Both the position numbers and the translations under genes were made by a program. The notes under the pieces were generated by a model, which ran no database searches, had not been told where the DNA came from, and saw only the letters and a program-made list of their open reading frames with translations. DNA of 64,000 nt from Pyricularia pennisetigena (taxonomy: Eukaryota > Ascomycota > Sordariomycetes > Magnaporthales > Pyriculariaceae), in assembly GCF_004337985.1 (NCBI RefSeq), contig NC_043744.1, forward strand, positions 6,323,688-6,387,687, given 5' to 3'. Below are positions 48,001 to 61,279 of this stretch, in pieces; position 1 is the stretch's first letter; each line of letters starts with the position of its first letter.

Positions 48001-49230
48001 ATATATTTGCAAATTCCAAACGGTTTTAACGAATGGGTAAAAAATTGTAACCCTACCACCGCTAAGATTTTAGTGGAAATGGGTTATAACCCGAAAATAT
48101 TGCAGTTTATACAATTGGAAAAAGCGTTATATGGTTTGAAACAAGGTCCAAAAAAATGGTAAAACAAACTTAAAACCCTAGTTTTTAAAAAAGGTTTTAA
48201 ACCATTAATTTTTAATCCCGCTGTTTTTTATAACGTTAAATCCAAATATTTTATCGTTATTTTTGTAAATGATTACCTATTGAAATGTCCTAAGTTACAA
48301 TATATTCAGAATTTAAAGGCCCGTTTTAATAACGTATACGCGTTGGGAAATAGGGGCCCTGCAACCTATTTTTTAGGCGTTCAAATTATACAAAATAGGC
48401 TTAAACGCCTATTTTAGCTCCATTAAAATCAATATTTAAAGGAAATATCAACAACCTTGGGATTAATTGATTACAAACTTATATTTATTCCTTTATAACC
48501 GGGTGTGCTAAGCTATAGCGGGGGTAAGCCCGTAAATACGCTTAAAATTAAATTATTACAATATATGATCGACAGCCTTATGTACTTAATGCTATTAACG
48601 CGCCCGGATATCGATGTTATGGTTTAATGGTTTTTACGTTTTTTAATAGAAATTATTACAATCCACTTAACGGTAGCTAAAAAATTGTTACGTTATTTAA
48701 CGAGTATTAAATACTTATTTATTTCTTACGGAAATAAAATATTTAAAACCGAACTACCACCCAATTTTTCAATAGGGGGTTTTAAAGGCCTTAAATTATT
48801 TGGTTTTAATAATAGCGGTTTTGCCGGGGCTAAGGAAAATTCAAAATCCATTTATAGGTATTTATATATTTTATTCGGGGGCCCTATAACGTGGAAATGC
48901 GAAAAGATTTATATTATAGCTTTAAATATGCCAAAAACCGAAACCGGTGCCTTAACGGAGACCCTACGTAAAATACAATTGTTTAAAAACCTATTTATAA
49001 AAGTGGGACTACCTATAAAAGGCCCTATTGCAATATTTGGAAATAATACAAACTTTATAATTAACGCATATAACCTTACGCACCACCAACGTATTAAATG
49101 TACGTTATTAAAATTTTATTACGTACGGGAATTAATTACAAAAGGATTAATAACCCTAAAGTACCTAAAACCCAAGCAAATACCTGCTAATAGCCTAACA
49201 AAACCCCTAACGTTTCCAACTTACTAAATC
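45079..49230 (+). pseudogene. Copia pol (protease, integrase, RT, RNase H), RIP-inactivated
   Basis: The integrase core is visible at about 46490-46920 (NPYNHGQNGLMERFVK). Reverse transcriptase (RVT_2) is at 47734-48400, with NRARLVIRGF, IDFIGAFLNSNL and ALYGLKQGP. RNase H spans 48685-49227. This order is the Ty1/Copia one. Stop codons interrupt every domain except short open stretches. Confidence 0.88.
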
Positions 49231-49756
49231 TTTACAAAATTTATAAAGTTTAAACCCCTAAAAACTTAATTTTTACCTATTAAATTTTAAAATATTATTT
49301 ATTTAATTCGTTAGTTAATTACCCATTATATTATTTTTGTTGGCAATATTGGACTTTTATTTACCCAGTACCGTCCATATTACTCGAATTTATCCTCTAT
49401 AGGTTAATTAATAAACAATTTATACCGACCTTACACCAAAAATTAAATTAAAATTAAAAAGCTCGTATTTTGGGCGATTTACGCATTCGAAATACCCTAT
49501 ATAAAATACCTAATTTGGATTATTACCAACGAACATCCAAATTAGCTACCTGGCTTAATAATTAATTCCGTGGGTTAATATTATGCAAATCGGGGGTTCG
49601 TCCATTTCGGGGGTTATAGGCCGTTGTAAAAGGTTTAAATATCCAGGGAGCTTATATCGGGAATTCGAATCGGGTTGGCATATAAGGGGGATTTATTTTT
49701 TTAAGGTTTTATTTTTTTTGTGTATTTTTCTTTTCCGATTTTATGTAAGTAGTAGC

Positions 49757-49768
49757 AAAAAAAGGGGG
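49757..49768 (+). promoter_or_regulatory. Copia polypurine tract
   Basis: AAAAAAAGGGGG directly before the TG of the 3' LTR; the same tract lies beside the LTR of the minus copy. Confidence 0.85.
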
Positions 49769-50323
49769 TGTTAATTATATACATTATTTAGCATATAGTG
49801 GGTCTATTTTTACTTGTATATAAACCATAATAGATAGTGCGGAAACGGGGCTGTTGGGGCTGACGGATTTTCCGCTATATATGTTGCAGGAATTACGATT
49901 TAAAATTAGCGAATAAGGTTTTACCCTATACCGGGTTCACACCCACCCTGCATTTACGAATCAATTACCCTGTATCGAGTTGAAAAATTTTCACCAAATT
50001 AGCGAATTAGTGCGAACCTAGAAATGGTTTGTATGGAAATGAGGGTGTTTTTTTTAATAACGCATACAAAATAATTTTTCGAAAGCTCGTGTGCGGTACC
50101 AGAACGCTTTCTGGCGTGCGAAGCCCTATTTCGATGTCGGAAAGTATATAAGGGAAATACAGCAAATTCTCCCCCACTAATGAGTTAAATCTATCAATCC
50201 CAAAATTTAGTGAGTAATTTAGTGCATTTAAGCCCTGTAATTACAGGCTTTTACAATGCAACTAGCACCACGCCGCACCTAGGTTAGTGCATAAACCCCT
50301 GTTAGCAACCCACATTGATAACA
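49769..50323 (+). repeat. Copia 3' LTR
   Basis: It starts TGTTAATTATATAC and ends TTGATAACA. It aligns with 28102-28668. Confidence 0.92.
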
Positions 50324-53060
50324 ATTTCGATTACGAAACTGCAATGGACGTATTATGTTTGGAATCCAAACTAATCCTGCACGCAATCGACGCCAACACG
50401 GTATTTTAAACTGCACGTTTTTTAAATAATTTCACAGCGAAAAACACATGGGAAACGTTGAAAAAATGCTCGATTGATATATATTTAAAACCACCCGATA
50501 TTATTATATACGATTTAGGCACAAATTTTGCCGCGGCCAGATTTAAAGCAAAAGCACGATTTTTCGGCATAACATGCAACTAAATACCAATCGAAACATG
50601 TTAATTATTAGGAAAGGTCGAACATTACTATAAACCGTTACGAAAAGCGCACGAAACAATCAAAGTCGAATATAAGGAAATAATACCGTAAAACGTATTG
50701 CAAATAGCGGTAAAAACCGTAAACGATATTGTAGGCCCGAATGGCCTAATACCTACCCTATTGGTATTTGGGGCAGTACCACGTATTACCAACGCTTTAA
50801 CGTCTTTAAAAAAACCCAATACAACGGGCCGAAATGATTACCAAAACTATAAAAAAGTCTAAAAAAATAATGGCGCAAAAAAAAGTTAAAAAATAATAAA
50901 CACAAAAAATGGCCCGAGCATCAAATTAAAAATGCCATTATTATTGGAGCTGGGGTTAAAGGTTCTGGTATCTAGAGAAAACAAAACTAGACCGGACCTT
51001 TTAAGGTATTTAACATATTAAATTTAACAATAATTATTAATATAATAAATAACCCTTCCACGTTTCGAAACACGCATGTAAAACCATACCACCGGTTTGC
51101 AAAACAAATAAAAAAAACAACAACGAAACCATATCGGGAAAACCAAAGTTCCGATACTCAAAGCCCGAATAGGCAAAACGTAGGGGAAGATTTCAAAATT
51201 CGGGGAATTGGAAACCGAATATTCGAAACGAACCCTCGAAAACGACGAACGCAAAACCCAAAATTATAATATAAGCACCACCCCTGGATTAAATATTAAA
51301 GGACAATAAGATACAAAAACATTATTTTGATTTTAAAAACTATACAAAAACGGAATTTAAACGATTACAAAAAGAAATACACAAAACGGCAAATACCCAA
51401 TTCTATTTAAAGAAAAAGCAACGAACCCACGATTTTGCCATTAAATATAAACGAAAAAACCCAATTAAAGCTCCTGGGAAACCATTCGAAAAGTCTATAT
51501 AGCAGGAAGTAAACACTTTCCTAATTGCAAAATTTTTGCAACCGGTAGACAAAAGGCAGTTTAATAATTTTAGGATTTTCGGATCGCGATTCGTCAGCGA
51601 AGTTGAAGGATTACTAAAACGACCTGATAGAAGATTAGGTTGTATTGTACAGGGATACAGCGATTTTAAAAAAAACTGTATACGCAATTACCTATTATAA
51701 TACGGTGTAATTAAGAGCTTATATTAATTTTTGCACCGGATATAAAAGAATTTCGATGCGATTTAATGTTCAAGGATATCAACCAAGCGTATATTTAAAG
51801 TTTTACGAAACTATGGAAGGACGTTTTCGTGCGAATCCCAAAAAAGATCGAATATTGATATCCCGCTAATACGGTGTTTAGATTTATAAAACCCTTTTAC
51901 GGACTCGCAAAAACAAATTTACATTAACTCGTTATATACCAACGTTATTATAAAAAGCGCTTAAGTTGTATTCCATTAAATTACAACCCGTATTTATTTT
52001 TTTCCAGACAAAACGATAACTTTGGTATTGTGGGAATGCAACCAAATAATACGGTAAATCTGGGAAAGAAAAAGCTTATTCGGAAAGAGTAAAAGAAATT
52101 CGAAAAAAAGGGTTTTCAGGCTAAATTACAAACTATTATACAACCAGGAAACGAGCAGATCTTTGACGGTTATTTAATTAGAATATATAATAAAAGCTTC
52201 ATTATGCGCTCAAAAGGATAATTCGACAAATTGTAATTTATAACGACGAAATAATTCAAGGCAAAGTATGAGTTTATCGTTCAACGAGCCAAAAGTCCGT
52301 ACGTTGTATCAAATTATTAACCAGAAACTATGTTCAACTATATCGCGGCGGCGTAAATAATAAAACCCGATAGCGAGAATTATAATTCAATAAATAGACG
52401 AATCGAATGGCAACGCTAAAACGTACGAAAAAGGTTTATTTATATCCAAATCGACCTAAAAACGGCGAAATTGTACGTATTTGTCGACGGGTCCTTTACG
52501 AATAATAAGGATTTTAAATCCCAAATCGGATACGTACTATCTTACGGGAACGAATATTCCGTGGATTAGGAAATCGGTTTTTAAATAAACGGTAATATTA
52601 TATATAAGTTATTAACCAAATGCTATACAATTATAGAAAGCGTATTAGTAAACGAAATTTATGGTATAAGTAGTGGATTAAATATTGGGTTTATATTAAA
52701 AACCACTATGAGAACTATTTTAAAAAAGCTGGATTTACTTTTATTAGCTATAATAACATATACGGACAGTTTATTTTTAGACCAATATTGAATGCAACTG
52801 GGAATGATAGAGGAAAAACGATTTATAATTAATTTTGTAAGTTTAAGATAATTACATAAAAATCGGGAAGTTGGAGAAATTAGGTGGACTTTAGGGGAAA
52901 CCAATCTGGTAAATTTTATAGCGAAACAAGCACCCAATAGGATGCTAGCCGTACTTATCAATACCAATTCGACGGTAATACGTACTAAAAATATGGTTGA
53001 GAAATTATAAAATTCACCGGCAAATATAAAAGAATTAATGGACGAATTAGATTAATTGAA
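50324..53060 (+). pseudogene. Second Copia-type pol fragment (integrase, RT, RNase H)
   Basis: A different Copia lineage. The fragment begins inside integrase (DLGTNFAAARFKAKARFFG at about 50514-50570, then KVEHYYKPLRKA and VNDIVGPNGLIPTLLVFG). Eroded reverse transcriptase follows, and RNase H with YVFVDGSFTNNKD near 52470-52510. The end is near 53060. Its 5' half is absent. It abuts the 3' LTR of the complete Copia element with no matching 5-bp duplication. Confidence 0.75.
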
Positions 53061-53084
53061 AGCGGCGGAACGACGTAATATGTT

Positions 53085-54735
53085 GATTAGCGATTGAAAA
53101 AACGCGCCGCGAAATGAACAACATCGTTAAAAACACCGAAAAATACCGCAACGCCATTACCAAAGGTAAAAAAAATATAAAAACAACGTGATAAAAACCT
53201 AACGCTATATTTTAAATTAAACGTCCTCGTTATTACCTTCCTCCTTATCCTTCTTTTTAAATAAAACATTATATTCGGTTTGCATCATTCCTTTAGCCCA
53301 TACAGCTTCAAATTGGCGAATAGTAACCGTATAACCGGCGGAACGGCCTTCCTCCGACGATAAACACTTGAAATTATTATTTACGGTAAAACTCCCCTTA
53401 CAAAAAGCGATTATTAACATATTCTGAATGGTTGTGCGCCATCGGTCGAAATCCTAAAAACATTTGTTAATGGATGAAAATATATAAATAACGTTTAAAC
53501 AAATATACGGTAATAATCGCGATTGTAATTTCGGCAGGAGGCGTTTCGGTTTTACGTTTTCAGGAGTGGTAATCGCAAATACAAAACCAAATTTTTTGGG
53601 TTCGTTTTTAAATAGCGCACCGACTTTTTGCAAATTATAAATACGCAGGAAAAATATTACCGGCTTAAAGGTAATAATGGGATTAAACGAAAATCGTATT
53701 AATTGAGAAAATGGCCACGCGATAAAAAAAAACCTCCAAATTACCAAATTTATATTGGTTTGCAGGAATGACCATGCTTATATTTGGTATAACGACCAAA
53801 CGGCGAAAAGATATCGTAGTAAATATTCAAAAATCCTAGTTAAATTTGGTTGCCAGCGAAACAAAAATTGAAGCAGGCCAAAAAAGGAATAAGGCGCAAA
53901 ACTGAAAATTAACGATTAGCGGCTTTAACAACAACGATAAAATTGAAAACAAAAACTTGCCCCCGTCGGAACCATCGTTAAAAAAAAGATATAATGGCGA
54001 AAATTAAATTAAAATAAAACCGATTAATCAAAAAGGCAAACAAAATCAAAATTCAACAGCGAAACGGCCAAAAAGGATGATTACCAAAAAATAAGTTAAA
54101 AAATGTTGAAAAAAGGTTTTGAAAAATTATCACAATTACGTATTAAAATTGGTGGCAGGAAAAAGCCTCTTAATAAATAAAAAAGATCGCCGAAAATTTG
54201 TAACTAATTATAAACGACATCGTTGCAATCCAAGAATAAAATAAGTAAATAATAGGAACGTGAAACGAAATTATTTAAATATATTATTTTCAAGGGAGGT
54301 TACGTAATTAATAATTATTATAGTAGGAACCTCCAACGGGCTGTAAAAAGCAAAGGCGCAACGAATAAGCACCAAAACCGCTTTCAAAAAATGTGCCGCA
54401 ACCTGTATAACGGTTTCTATTATTTTCGTTTTATAGATTGTTATTGCGATTGGATTGGAGGTTATTAACCGCGTGCAGAAAAGAAGAAATTGCCGGTATT
54501 GGAATAAAGGGAATCGCGGTTAAATCAACAATAAAGCGATGAGTTACGTGAACTACCGCACAGGCCAGTTGCACGTGACTCACCCGCCCAATTGCGAAGT
54601 ATAGGACGGAAGGACGTTCAGAGACTTACCTTTAGACAGTTTTATAAAACAGAGAATCAATATATATCTTTATACTCGTATAACAACGTTCTGTAAATCG
54701 ATCGACATCACGGAAAGCCTATCAACAGTCTATTT
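53085..54735 (-). repeat. Repeat family C, copy 2 (reverse)
   Basis: The reverse complement of the family at 20791-22372, and longer. The end at about 54540-54735 looks like an LTR: TG...CA boundaries in both orientations (CTATCAACA at 54735) and a conserved TGAGTCACGTGCAACTGG-like box. The open frame 53420-53217 (-) codes for a conserved 67-residue segment. It may be the 3' region of the Copia-type fragment at 50324-53060, to which it is joined. Confidence 0.65.
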
Positions 54736-57700
54736 ATTTTAGAAAATGTACAAATACGGAATGGGTTTAACGTGAATTAACCGGAGATTTACAAATTATT
54801 ATTTCACATATCTGTTAATTAAAAAAAAGAATATTTATTTATTATATGGTACTATTTGGTTTAATTTGGGGGGGAATCAAGAATTTGATCAGATGTTCTT
54901 TCTTTTATTTTTGGCATACCTATATAGGCAAAACCTTGTGACAAATAATAATGCAAATAAAAAACAAATGATTGAATGATACAAATTTTAATTTGAACAA
55001 GTTTTCAACCCAAGGTTCAACCGATATTTCCCCGTTATCAATTATTTAAAGCTCCCTGGTTTAATTGAACGGATAAATTAAATACAATCCCACTTTTCCA
55101 CAGTTACAGAATAATAACACAATTTCTTTTTCCATTTTTTCAAATTTTTAACAACATTATCGTCAAAGACACCGCAGCGCCAATTCCGAAAATTTTAATA
55201 GAAAAACTGGTGTTTCCAGATATTGAACTTATTAACGGATTTCCTAATAATCCTTTCAATACATACATACCCGTCCCACTTTTACCTCGCGTTGATTCGT
55301 ATAATTACAATTTCCTTTTGAAAATAAATTGATATTTAAAACCTGGTTTATTGCGGTATTTGCAAATAACCAAAATATAAACTGCAATAATCCTACTTCA
55401 TACGGTGGGAAAAAATACGTATTATTCATACGCATTCAAATTATAATGCAATTTTGTCGATTTGCTCGTTTCTGGACTTTGGTTTCGACGTTAGCAACCG
55501 ACAAATTATAAAACCAATTCAACCTTTGAAAAGTTTTAAAAACCTCAATTGGCGGAAATCTGGTATTATCACCAGTAGGGTTTTTTTTTTGAAAAAACGG
55601 CGAACCATATTTAATTTGCACAAAATGTTTGCAAATGTTACAACATCCGCGATTGAGTGGAAAAACCAATATAATACAGTTAGCACCCTTATACGGTATC
55701 GTAGTATGATTGTTCAAATCTAAAACGAATTCGGAATACAAAACGATTTGCTTCACCCCAAGTCAAATTTTACGGATTTTTACATAGTAAATTCTTTCCG
55801 TGTCTTAACGAAATAAAATTATTTATCTGTTATCCTTATAACCATTCAAAATAAATATCCATTCTATATTTCTCTTTTTATATCTGAAATAATTAGTATA
55901 TATTTACATTATTTTAACCGAAAGAAATGTACAAATATACGAAAAATGAGGTCGAGGAATTATACGGCCGATTTTGCGTTTTATTGCGAAAACGATTAAA
56001 TATTATATAAATTGTAGAATTTACAATACTCATATAAGCCCGAAACGATTAATGGTAGGTTTTATCGCCACAAACACTTACCAAAAAACGTAAAAATATG
56101 TCCGAAAATATTATTGCCCAAAATTAAACAAATATCTCTGAAAAAGGTAAGTTCTTTTTATTTGCAAACGGATCAATAAACCCCGGTTTGAAACACGTTT
56201 TAAAGTATTGTGGCCGTTTATATCGATAAATATTGGGTACGTCGGTATCAAAGTTTGAATCTTATTGCGATTAACGCTAGCAAAACGAAAAGAAACTGCC
56301 AAAGTTTACCGTTTAAACTATTCTTAAGTACAAATTGGAAAATATTATATCAGTTATTATAAGTAACAATATTTCCAATATCCGTACCGGGGACGTTATT
56401 GCGGAAATTCGAAAAAATATTTCCTAATTATACATACAATTAAACATTTTACAAATCTTTTATATAATTTACGTTTTACAATTGGTTAAAAGGGTTATAT
56501 ATTAAACTTTCTACACTTCTCAAGCAGATTTCCGCGTATTGTTGGTTGATACCAATAATAAGGGATATATGACGATTAATAATATAAAAGCATTTAAAAT
56601 ATGGGATATATTTTTAAAATAAACTATCGCGCAAGTAAGTGTTTAATTTTATTAAAAGTTATAGAATATAATTCTTCAATACATTTGATTTTATTTTAAT
56701 TACGGTATTTGACAGTATTACTGCACCCCAACCCCAAGGGTACCGAGCTTTTTCGCAATTTTCATCAAACTACTGCCGAGTTTGGCGTTAAAGGACCCCG
56801 TTTTGTAATTGAAAATATATAAACGAAATGGGGTTTAACCATTTCGGTTATTGCGCGTGCGTTTTAACTGCGTAAAACTATCAAATTAATTATGAAGCAA
56901 TACCTTATATTAATGAAAGGTTATTATAACCGGGCGAATTTGATTTTATCCAAATTTTAAATATTTGCAAAAAGTTGGACGATTGTTAAATGTTTTGTTA
57001 GCAACGATTCAAACTGTTGCGGTTTTTACCAATATTCATAGCGCTCATAAAATGGAACCAATTGCGTACGTTTTATATGGGTTGGAAATTATTGAAATTG
57101 TTTTTCCCAATTTCACACGAAAGTGTTAAGGAAAACCCAAAAATTTTTACAAATGGGATAATATGTTAATTGAAAAAACGCAGTCGTACTACACGACCAA
57201 AATTGGACAAATATATCAACGTGATTTAACGTTAGAAAACTGAAAAGAATATATTATATAACGGTTATTTTAATCCCATTCGCACTGACGGATTTTAAAA
57301 CAGCAAATTCCGATATTACGTTAAATATCCCAATTAAAAGATGGAAAACTTAATCACCCGAAACACTAATAGTTTAACCGAATTATATTCGCAAAAACGA
57401 AATTCAAATTTCTAACCCAAAATAAAATCTATTTACCCGGGAACGGATCCAGTTTTATTTATTCTATAGCGAAAACCCAATCCAAAAAAACGCAGATACA
57501 TCCCCAACCAAAATTCAAATTCAATAACCAATTTATATTCCATCGATTGTTTTTATGAAAAAAAATATTCGGTTAAAAATTAAAATAGTTTTTTATCCAA
57601 AGTTTATTATTTTTAATTTATAAATAGTTATAAGAATGGTAATACGGACAATTATATAAATAGTTGTATTACTATACATACAAATTCTCGATTACTTGCC

Positions 57701-58752
57701 ATAATTATAAAAAAGAGGATAATATTCTTAATTAATAGGTTATTTTTAAAACCAAATTCCCGGAGTTCACCCAAATGGTCCGCGATATTTGAGCTATTCC
57801 TGCTATTTCCACTTTTATATAGCTATTATAGTTATAATTAGGTAATTCGATTGTTTTTAACCAATTTTCGTTAATTTTATCGGTAATCCGGAACCGTGCT
57901 ATTATGTACGCCTCGATTTGAAAACAAATCATTTTTTGTAATCGGTATTAAAATTTTTATCGTATGTAAAATATTCATATTCCTGGAGAAGGAAAACGCT
58001 AAAAACGACCGTTTTAAATAATTTATTGGGTTCGTGCATCATATGGGGGAATTTAACGAAAAATCAAATGCGGATAACGATAATTTTATTTAAGTAACGC
58101 TCGTTAATATCCCAATCCTGGGAAATATTAATCACATACCCCTATGACCCGTTTTTAATTAAAAAGGGTTTTAACCTAAAAAGTTGCTAATAAATACCCT
58201 ATTTAGGGCAGTGAAACGGGTATGGGTTACTATTGTATATGAGCGGAATTCGAAAAACTCCCAATTGTAAAATAAACTTTCAATATATTTATTTAACTGT
58301 TTATATTTTATTTGCAATTGTAAATTTATATTATGTATGATTTATAATCGTGATTTTATATTATATTTAATTTATTATCGTGATTTTATATCATATTTCA
58401 TTTATTATTGTAATTTTATATTATATTTAATTTATTATAGTGAATTTATATTATAATATATTTGTAATTATAATATTATATTATATTTCATTTTCAATTA
58501 TAAATTATATTCTATTTATAATTGTGATTTTACTCATCATTCGAAAAAAAATTATAAATTTAAATATTCAAAATTTGTAATTTTACGGGTTTTCCCACGG
58601 GGGCCCGCGGGTTGCCAAAAAAACCCGTGTACGGTTCTGGGCCGGGCCAGGCCCCCCCGCAAAAAATTTAACCCACCCACGGGTTGGCCGCCCCACCGAT
58701 TTGGGCTGCCACGGGCCCCCGTGGGGGGGTTTTAGAATGCCTTAGTTAATGG
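54736..58752 (+). mobile_element. Degenerate AT-rich sequence, possible hAT remnant
   Basis: Mostly RIP-eroded sequence without long frames. The plus strand at about 56745-57260 reads in pieces like a hAT transposase C-terminal half (an FRNFHQTTAEF segment, then a YYTTKIGQIY segment resembling the YY-x-LTD-x-x-x-Y block). The stretch 58590-58740 is unusually G/C-rich with repeated CCCACGGGGGCCCG-like words, as in hAT subterminal regions; similar words recur at 59060-59140. The assignment is weak. Confidence 0.3.
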
Positions 58753-59053
58753 TACCGCCATAAACGGCGAAATGCGACAAGTTGTCCTCAGATTAGAACG
58801 AGCGCGATTTTTTCGGCCAATGCAATTGGTCGAAAAACCATGTGGCTAAAAGGTACATGGAGCGCTCGGTCCCCATTGCGAAGCAGGGGGGTCTAGTCTG
58901 AGCACTGAAACTACGAAAATCGACAAATTATCCTCAAACTAGACCGACTGAAATCATTGGGTGGACCTGACCCACAGGTACAACCAACGCCGCAATTAAT
59001 CCACTTCGTGGCTCAATTGCGCAGCGTTGGTTTTAAGATAAGCCCTGAAACTA
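58753..59053 (-). repeat. Type A and type B terminal modules in tandem, reversed
   Basis: 58753-58913 is a type A module (from the inner motif TACCGCCATAAACGG to CACTGAAACTA). 58914-59053 is a type B module lacking the outer part of its inner motif and ending GCCCTGAAACTA. One seems to have inserted into the other. Confidence 0.75.
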
Positions 59054-59149
59054 ATTTACCCGCCAAAAAAACCCCTGGGTCATTACGGGCCTCCGCCAAA
59101 AGCCCACGGATTAGCGGACCGGGCTGGGCTAAACCTGTTTTTGGGTTTT

Positions 59150-59628
59150 AGCAAATCTTAGTTTTGAATTCCAACGCCGTGTGCCTGAGAATAAGTTTTG
59201 TAATGAGTTCCTTGCCAGCAGCTCCGGTGAATGATATATGTGTCCGAAACTTCCCATCCAATGGGTATCTTGGCTAGCGCCATTGAGATTTAGGACTGGT
59301 CTCCAATCTTCACCCAGAATGTTCAAGCAGACCGTATACGTCCATTTCGACCTTGACCCGTTTGCCTCATTAGAACAAGAAAGAATATTTGCATAGTAAG
59401 GGCGGAAAGAGGGGGCCGCAGCGGCGCAGATTAGCTTAACTTGGACTTTCCATAAGGATGGCGAGCTGGTTGGGCCTCTCAAACACTCGCTTCAGCCAGT
59501 GCCCATCACGTTTAGTTTTGCGGAGAGGAAAACAACTTGGCTAGCGTATGCTTTCAATCCCACCTTCGTTGCTAACACCACGGGGCTGGAGACGTTCGAG
59601 CTGCCGATGCGGTTTCCATACCCTTAGG
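59150..59628 (+). pseudogene. Decayed coding fragment of unknown family
   Basis: One plus-strand frame stays protein-like over about 480 bp (for example KQTVYVHFDLDPFASLE and KHSLQPVPITFSFAERKTTW) and ends at a TAG near 59628. It is broken by one TGA (about 59232) and an adjacent TAG-TAA pair (59394-59399), all explicable as C-to-T changes in CGA, CAG and CAA. GC content is higher than in the surroundings. I do not recognise the family and see no start codon. Confidence 0.45.
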
Positions 59629-59891
59629 CTAGGTCGCTAGGAGGCCCTGCGCTTGCGACCAGGATTATAGCCACACTATACTTAGGGTATGTAAAAGGAC
59701 CAGTATCTCCAGATGTGAACGCAGGTTTTTAGCGCAATCGTCAATTGTAATTTCTCTCTTTTCCTCAGTTAAAATTCATTCGTTAAAAGCTCCTAATATA
59801 TTAAGGTCCTCTTATATATACCTTGCAGTAACACCCTTAAAGCGACAGCAACCGCGCCAAAATAATAACAAAGTTGTGCTTGCAAATACAT

Positions 59892-60209
59892 TCACTCCGA
59901 GTCAGAATCGGCATGACCACATTGACCAAGATTAACACCCATAACAATATAATTCGAAGGCGCATCACAGGTGGGCCTGGTGCAGGTAGCGTCAGCCGTG
60001 CAACTAAATTGCCTAATTACCGCCGGCCCGCCTGGTGAGGTATCAGCATGACCGTATGATGGGTATATGCCATATTTTGGCTGAAAAGGCCCATCAATGA
60101 AAATGCGGCATGGCCCAGCTGCTGGTGTAATGGCTTTGGCTGCAAATGCCATGGCTGGGAAAAGGCCGACTATGGCAGTGACGAGAGAGGCACAATTGTG
60201 ATAGTGCAT
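59892..60209 (-). CDS. Small secreted cysteine protein, effector candidate
   Basis: An intact 105-residue single-exon protein. A signal peptide is evident (residues 1-24, cleavage near AMAFAA). The mature chain has five cysteines (34, 70, 76, 81, 97), is rich in Gly, Pro and Asp, and ends in an acidic DSDSE tail. I know no family. It lies in a roughly 2.5-kb island that escaped RIP, divergent from the AVR-Pik-like gene with start codons about 1.07 kb apart, so the two may share regulation during infection. Intact coding in degraded surroundings favours a real, selected gene. Confidence 0.65.
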   Translation of the reverse strand: MHYHNCASLVTAIVGLFPAMAFAAKAITPAAGPCRIFIDGPFQPKYGIYPSYGHADTSPGGPAVIRQFSCTADATCTRPTCDAPSNYIVMGVNLGQCGHADSDSE

Positions 60210-61279
60210 AATGAAAAATTGAAATGTCGTAAATTTTGGAATGGAACGAAGTGAGAAAGTCGGAAGATAGCTATATTGCTAATAGTTGTTAAAATTGATA
60301 TTTCTGAACTTTTGTCACTCTTATACTGTAGGTCTTTTCAACTTTAATATATATTGGTTTGTCTGTGCTGTTTTGAATAAATGCGCATAAATTATGGTTT
60401 AGTACTACATTATTGCTGATAGCTTATAAATAGTCCATATATTATTATTGTATTTTTAGAACACAAAAAGGTGCATTAATTTATATCTTAAAACCGTTAA
60501 CGAGTGCATTTTTGTGTGAGATATAAATAAGTAAATAATATGAATATAAAGCCAGCGCATTTTGTTTCCCTTCACAGCTTCGGAGATTATACTAACGCCT
60601 TTTAAAACCAAACATATAATTGTGTGAAAATATACCACTTCATTTAACGGTTGCGTTATAATAGCAGGAAGAATAAACTGCCGCTTATCGCTTTAAATAT
60701 ATGCGTGGGCATTGAAAAATTCAGTTTTATGCAGCAACTACCAAATATTTTCATTATCTCTTCATCTATAGTTATCATTCAAACCGGCAGCACCTATAAA
60801 ATTTGACATATAAGATTACTGCACAACGGGGAATGCATTCACCGTTATTATAATAGTATAAAAAATAGAATAATAAAAATAAATAAATTTATAAAACCCC
60901 AGCTAGCTATTAATTTTCTTAGCAAAGCAATATAATTAAGTTAATGGACCGAGCCGTTCGTTCGAATATAGAAATATAAAATAGATTTTTAAATCCATGC
61001 GCCAGGTTACCCAACATGTACTTCTTATGCGGGCAAGCCTTTTCAAACGAAGATTTACTTGAGAGTTATGTTTAGATGTAATGAAAAAAATATCTTGCCA
61101 AGGGCGGGTCTACAATATATATATTACCTTTGTAAAATCAACCATTTTAATGTTGAAGATCTTGTTTCCTACACTACAGCACTATTGGAATTCTGGACTC
61201 CTACAATTTTCGAAACATTTTAGCCTATTTTAAAATCTCAAGTTCGTGATTTAAAGACTCTTTACTTTGAACAACCAAA
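60210..61279. other. Divergent intergenic region between two secreted-protein genes
   Basis: AT-rich, no gene seen. It presumably contains both promoters. Confidence 0.5.

Larger units (their letters stand above)
28102..50323 (+). mobile_element. Complete Copia retrotransposon with two nested insertions
   Basis: The parts in order are the 5' LTR (28102-28668), primer site (about 28669-28690), leader, gag start (29458), a 13.8-kb DNA element inside gag (29556-43392), the rest of gag (43402-44355), a 718-bp palindrome (44356-45073), protease/integrase/RT/RNase H (about 45079-49230), polypurine tract (49757-49768) and 3' LTR (49769-50323). Without the two insertions the element is about 7.7 kb. 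It is RIP-mutated and dead. The flanking 5-bp sequences (TATAC and ATTTC) do not match, so the element or its neighbours were rearranged after insertion. Confidence 0.85.
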
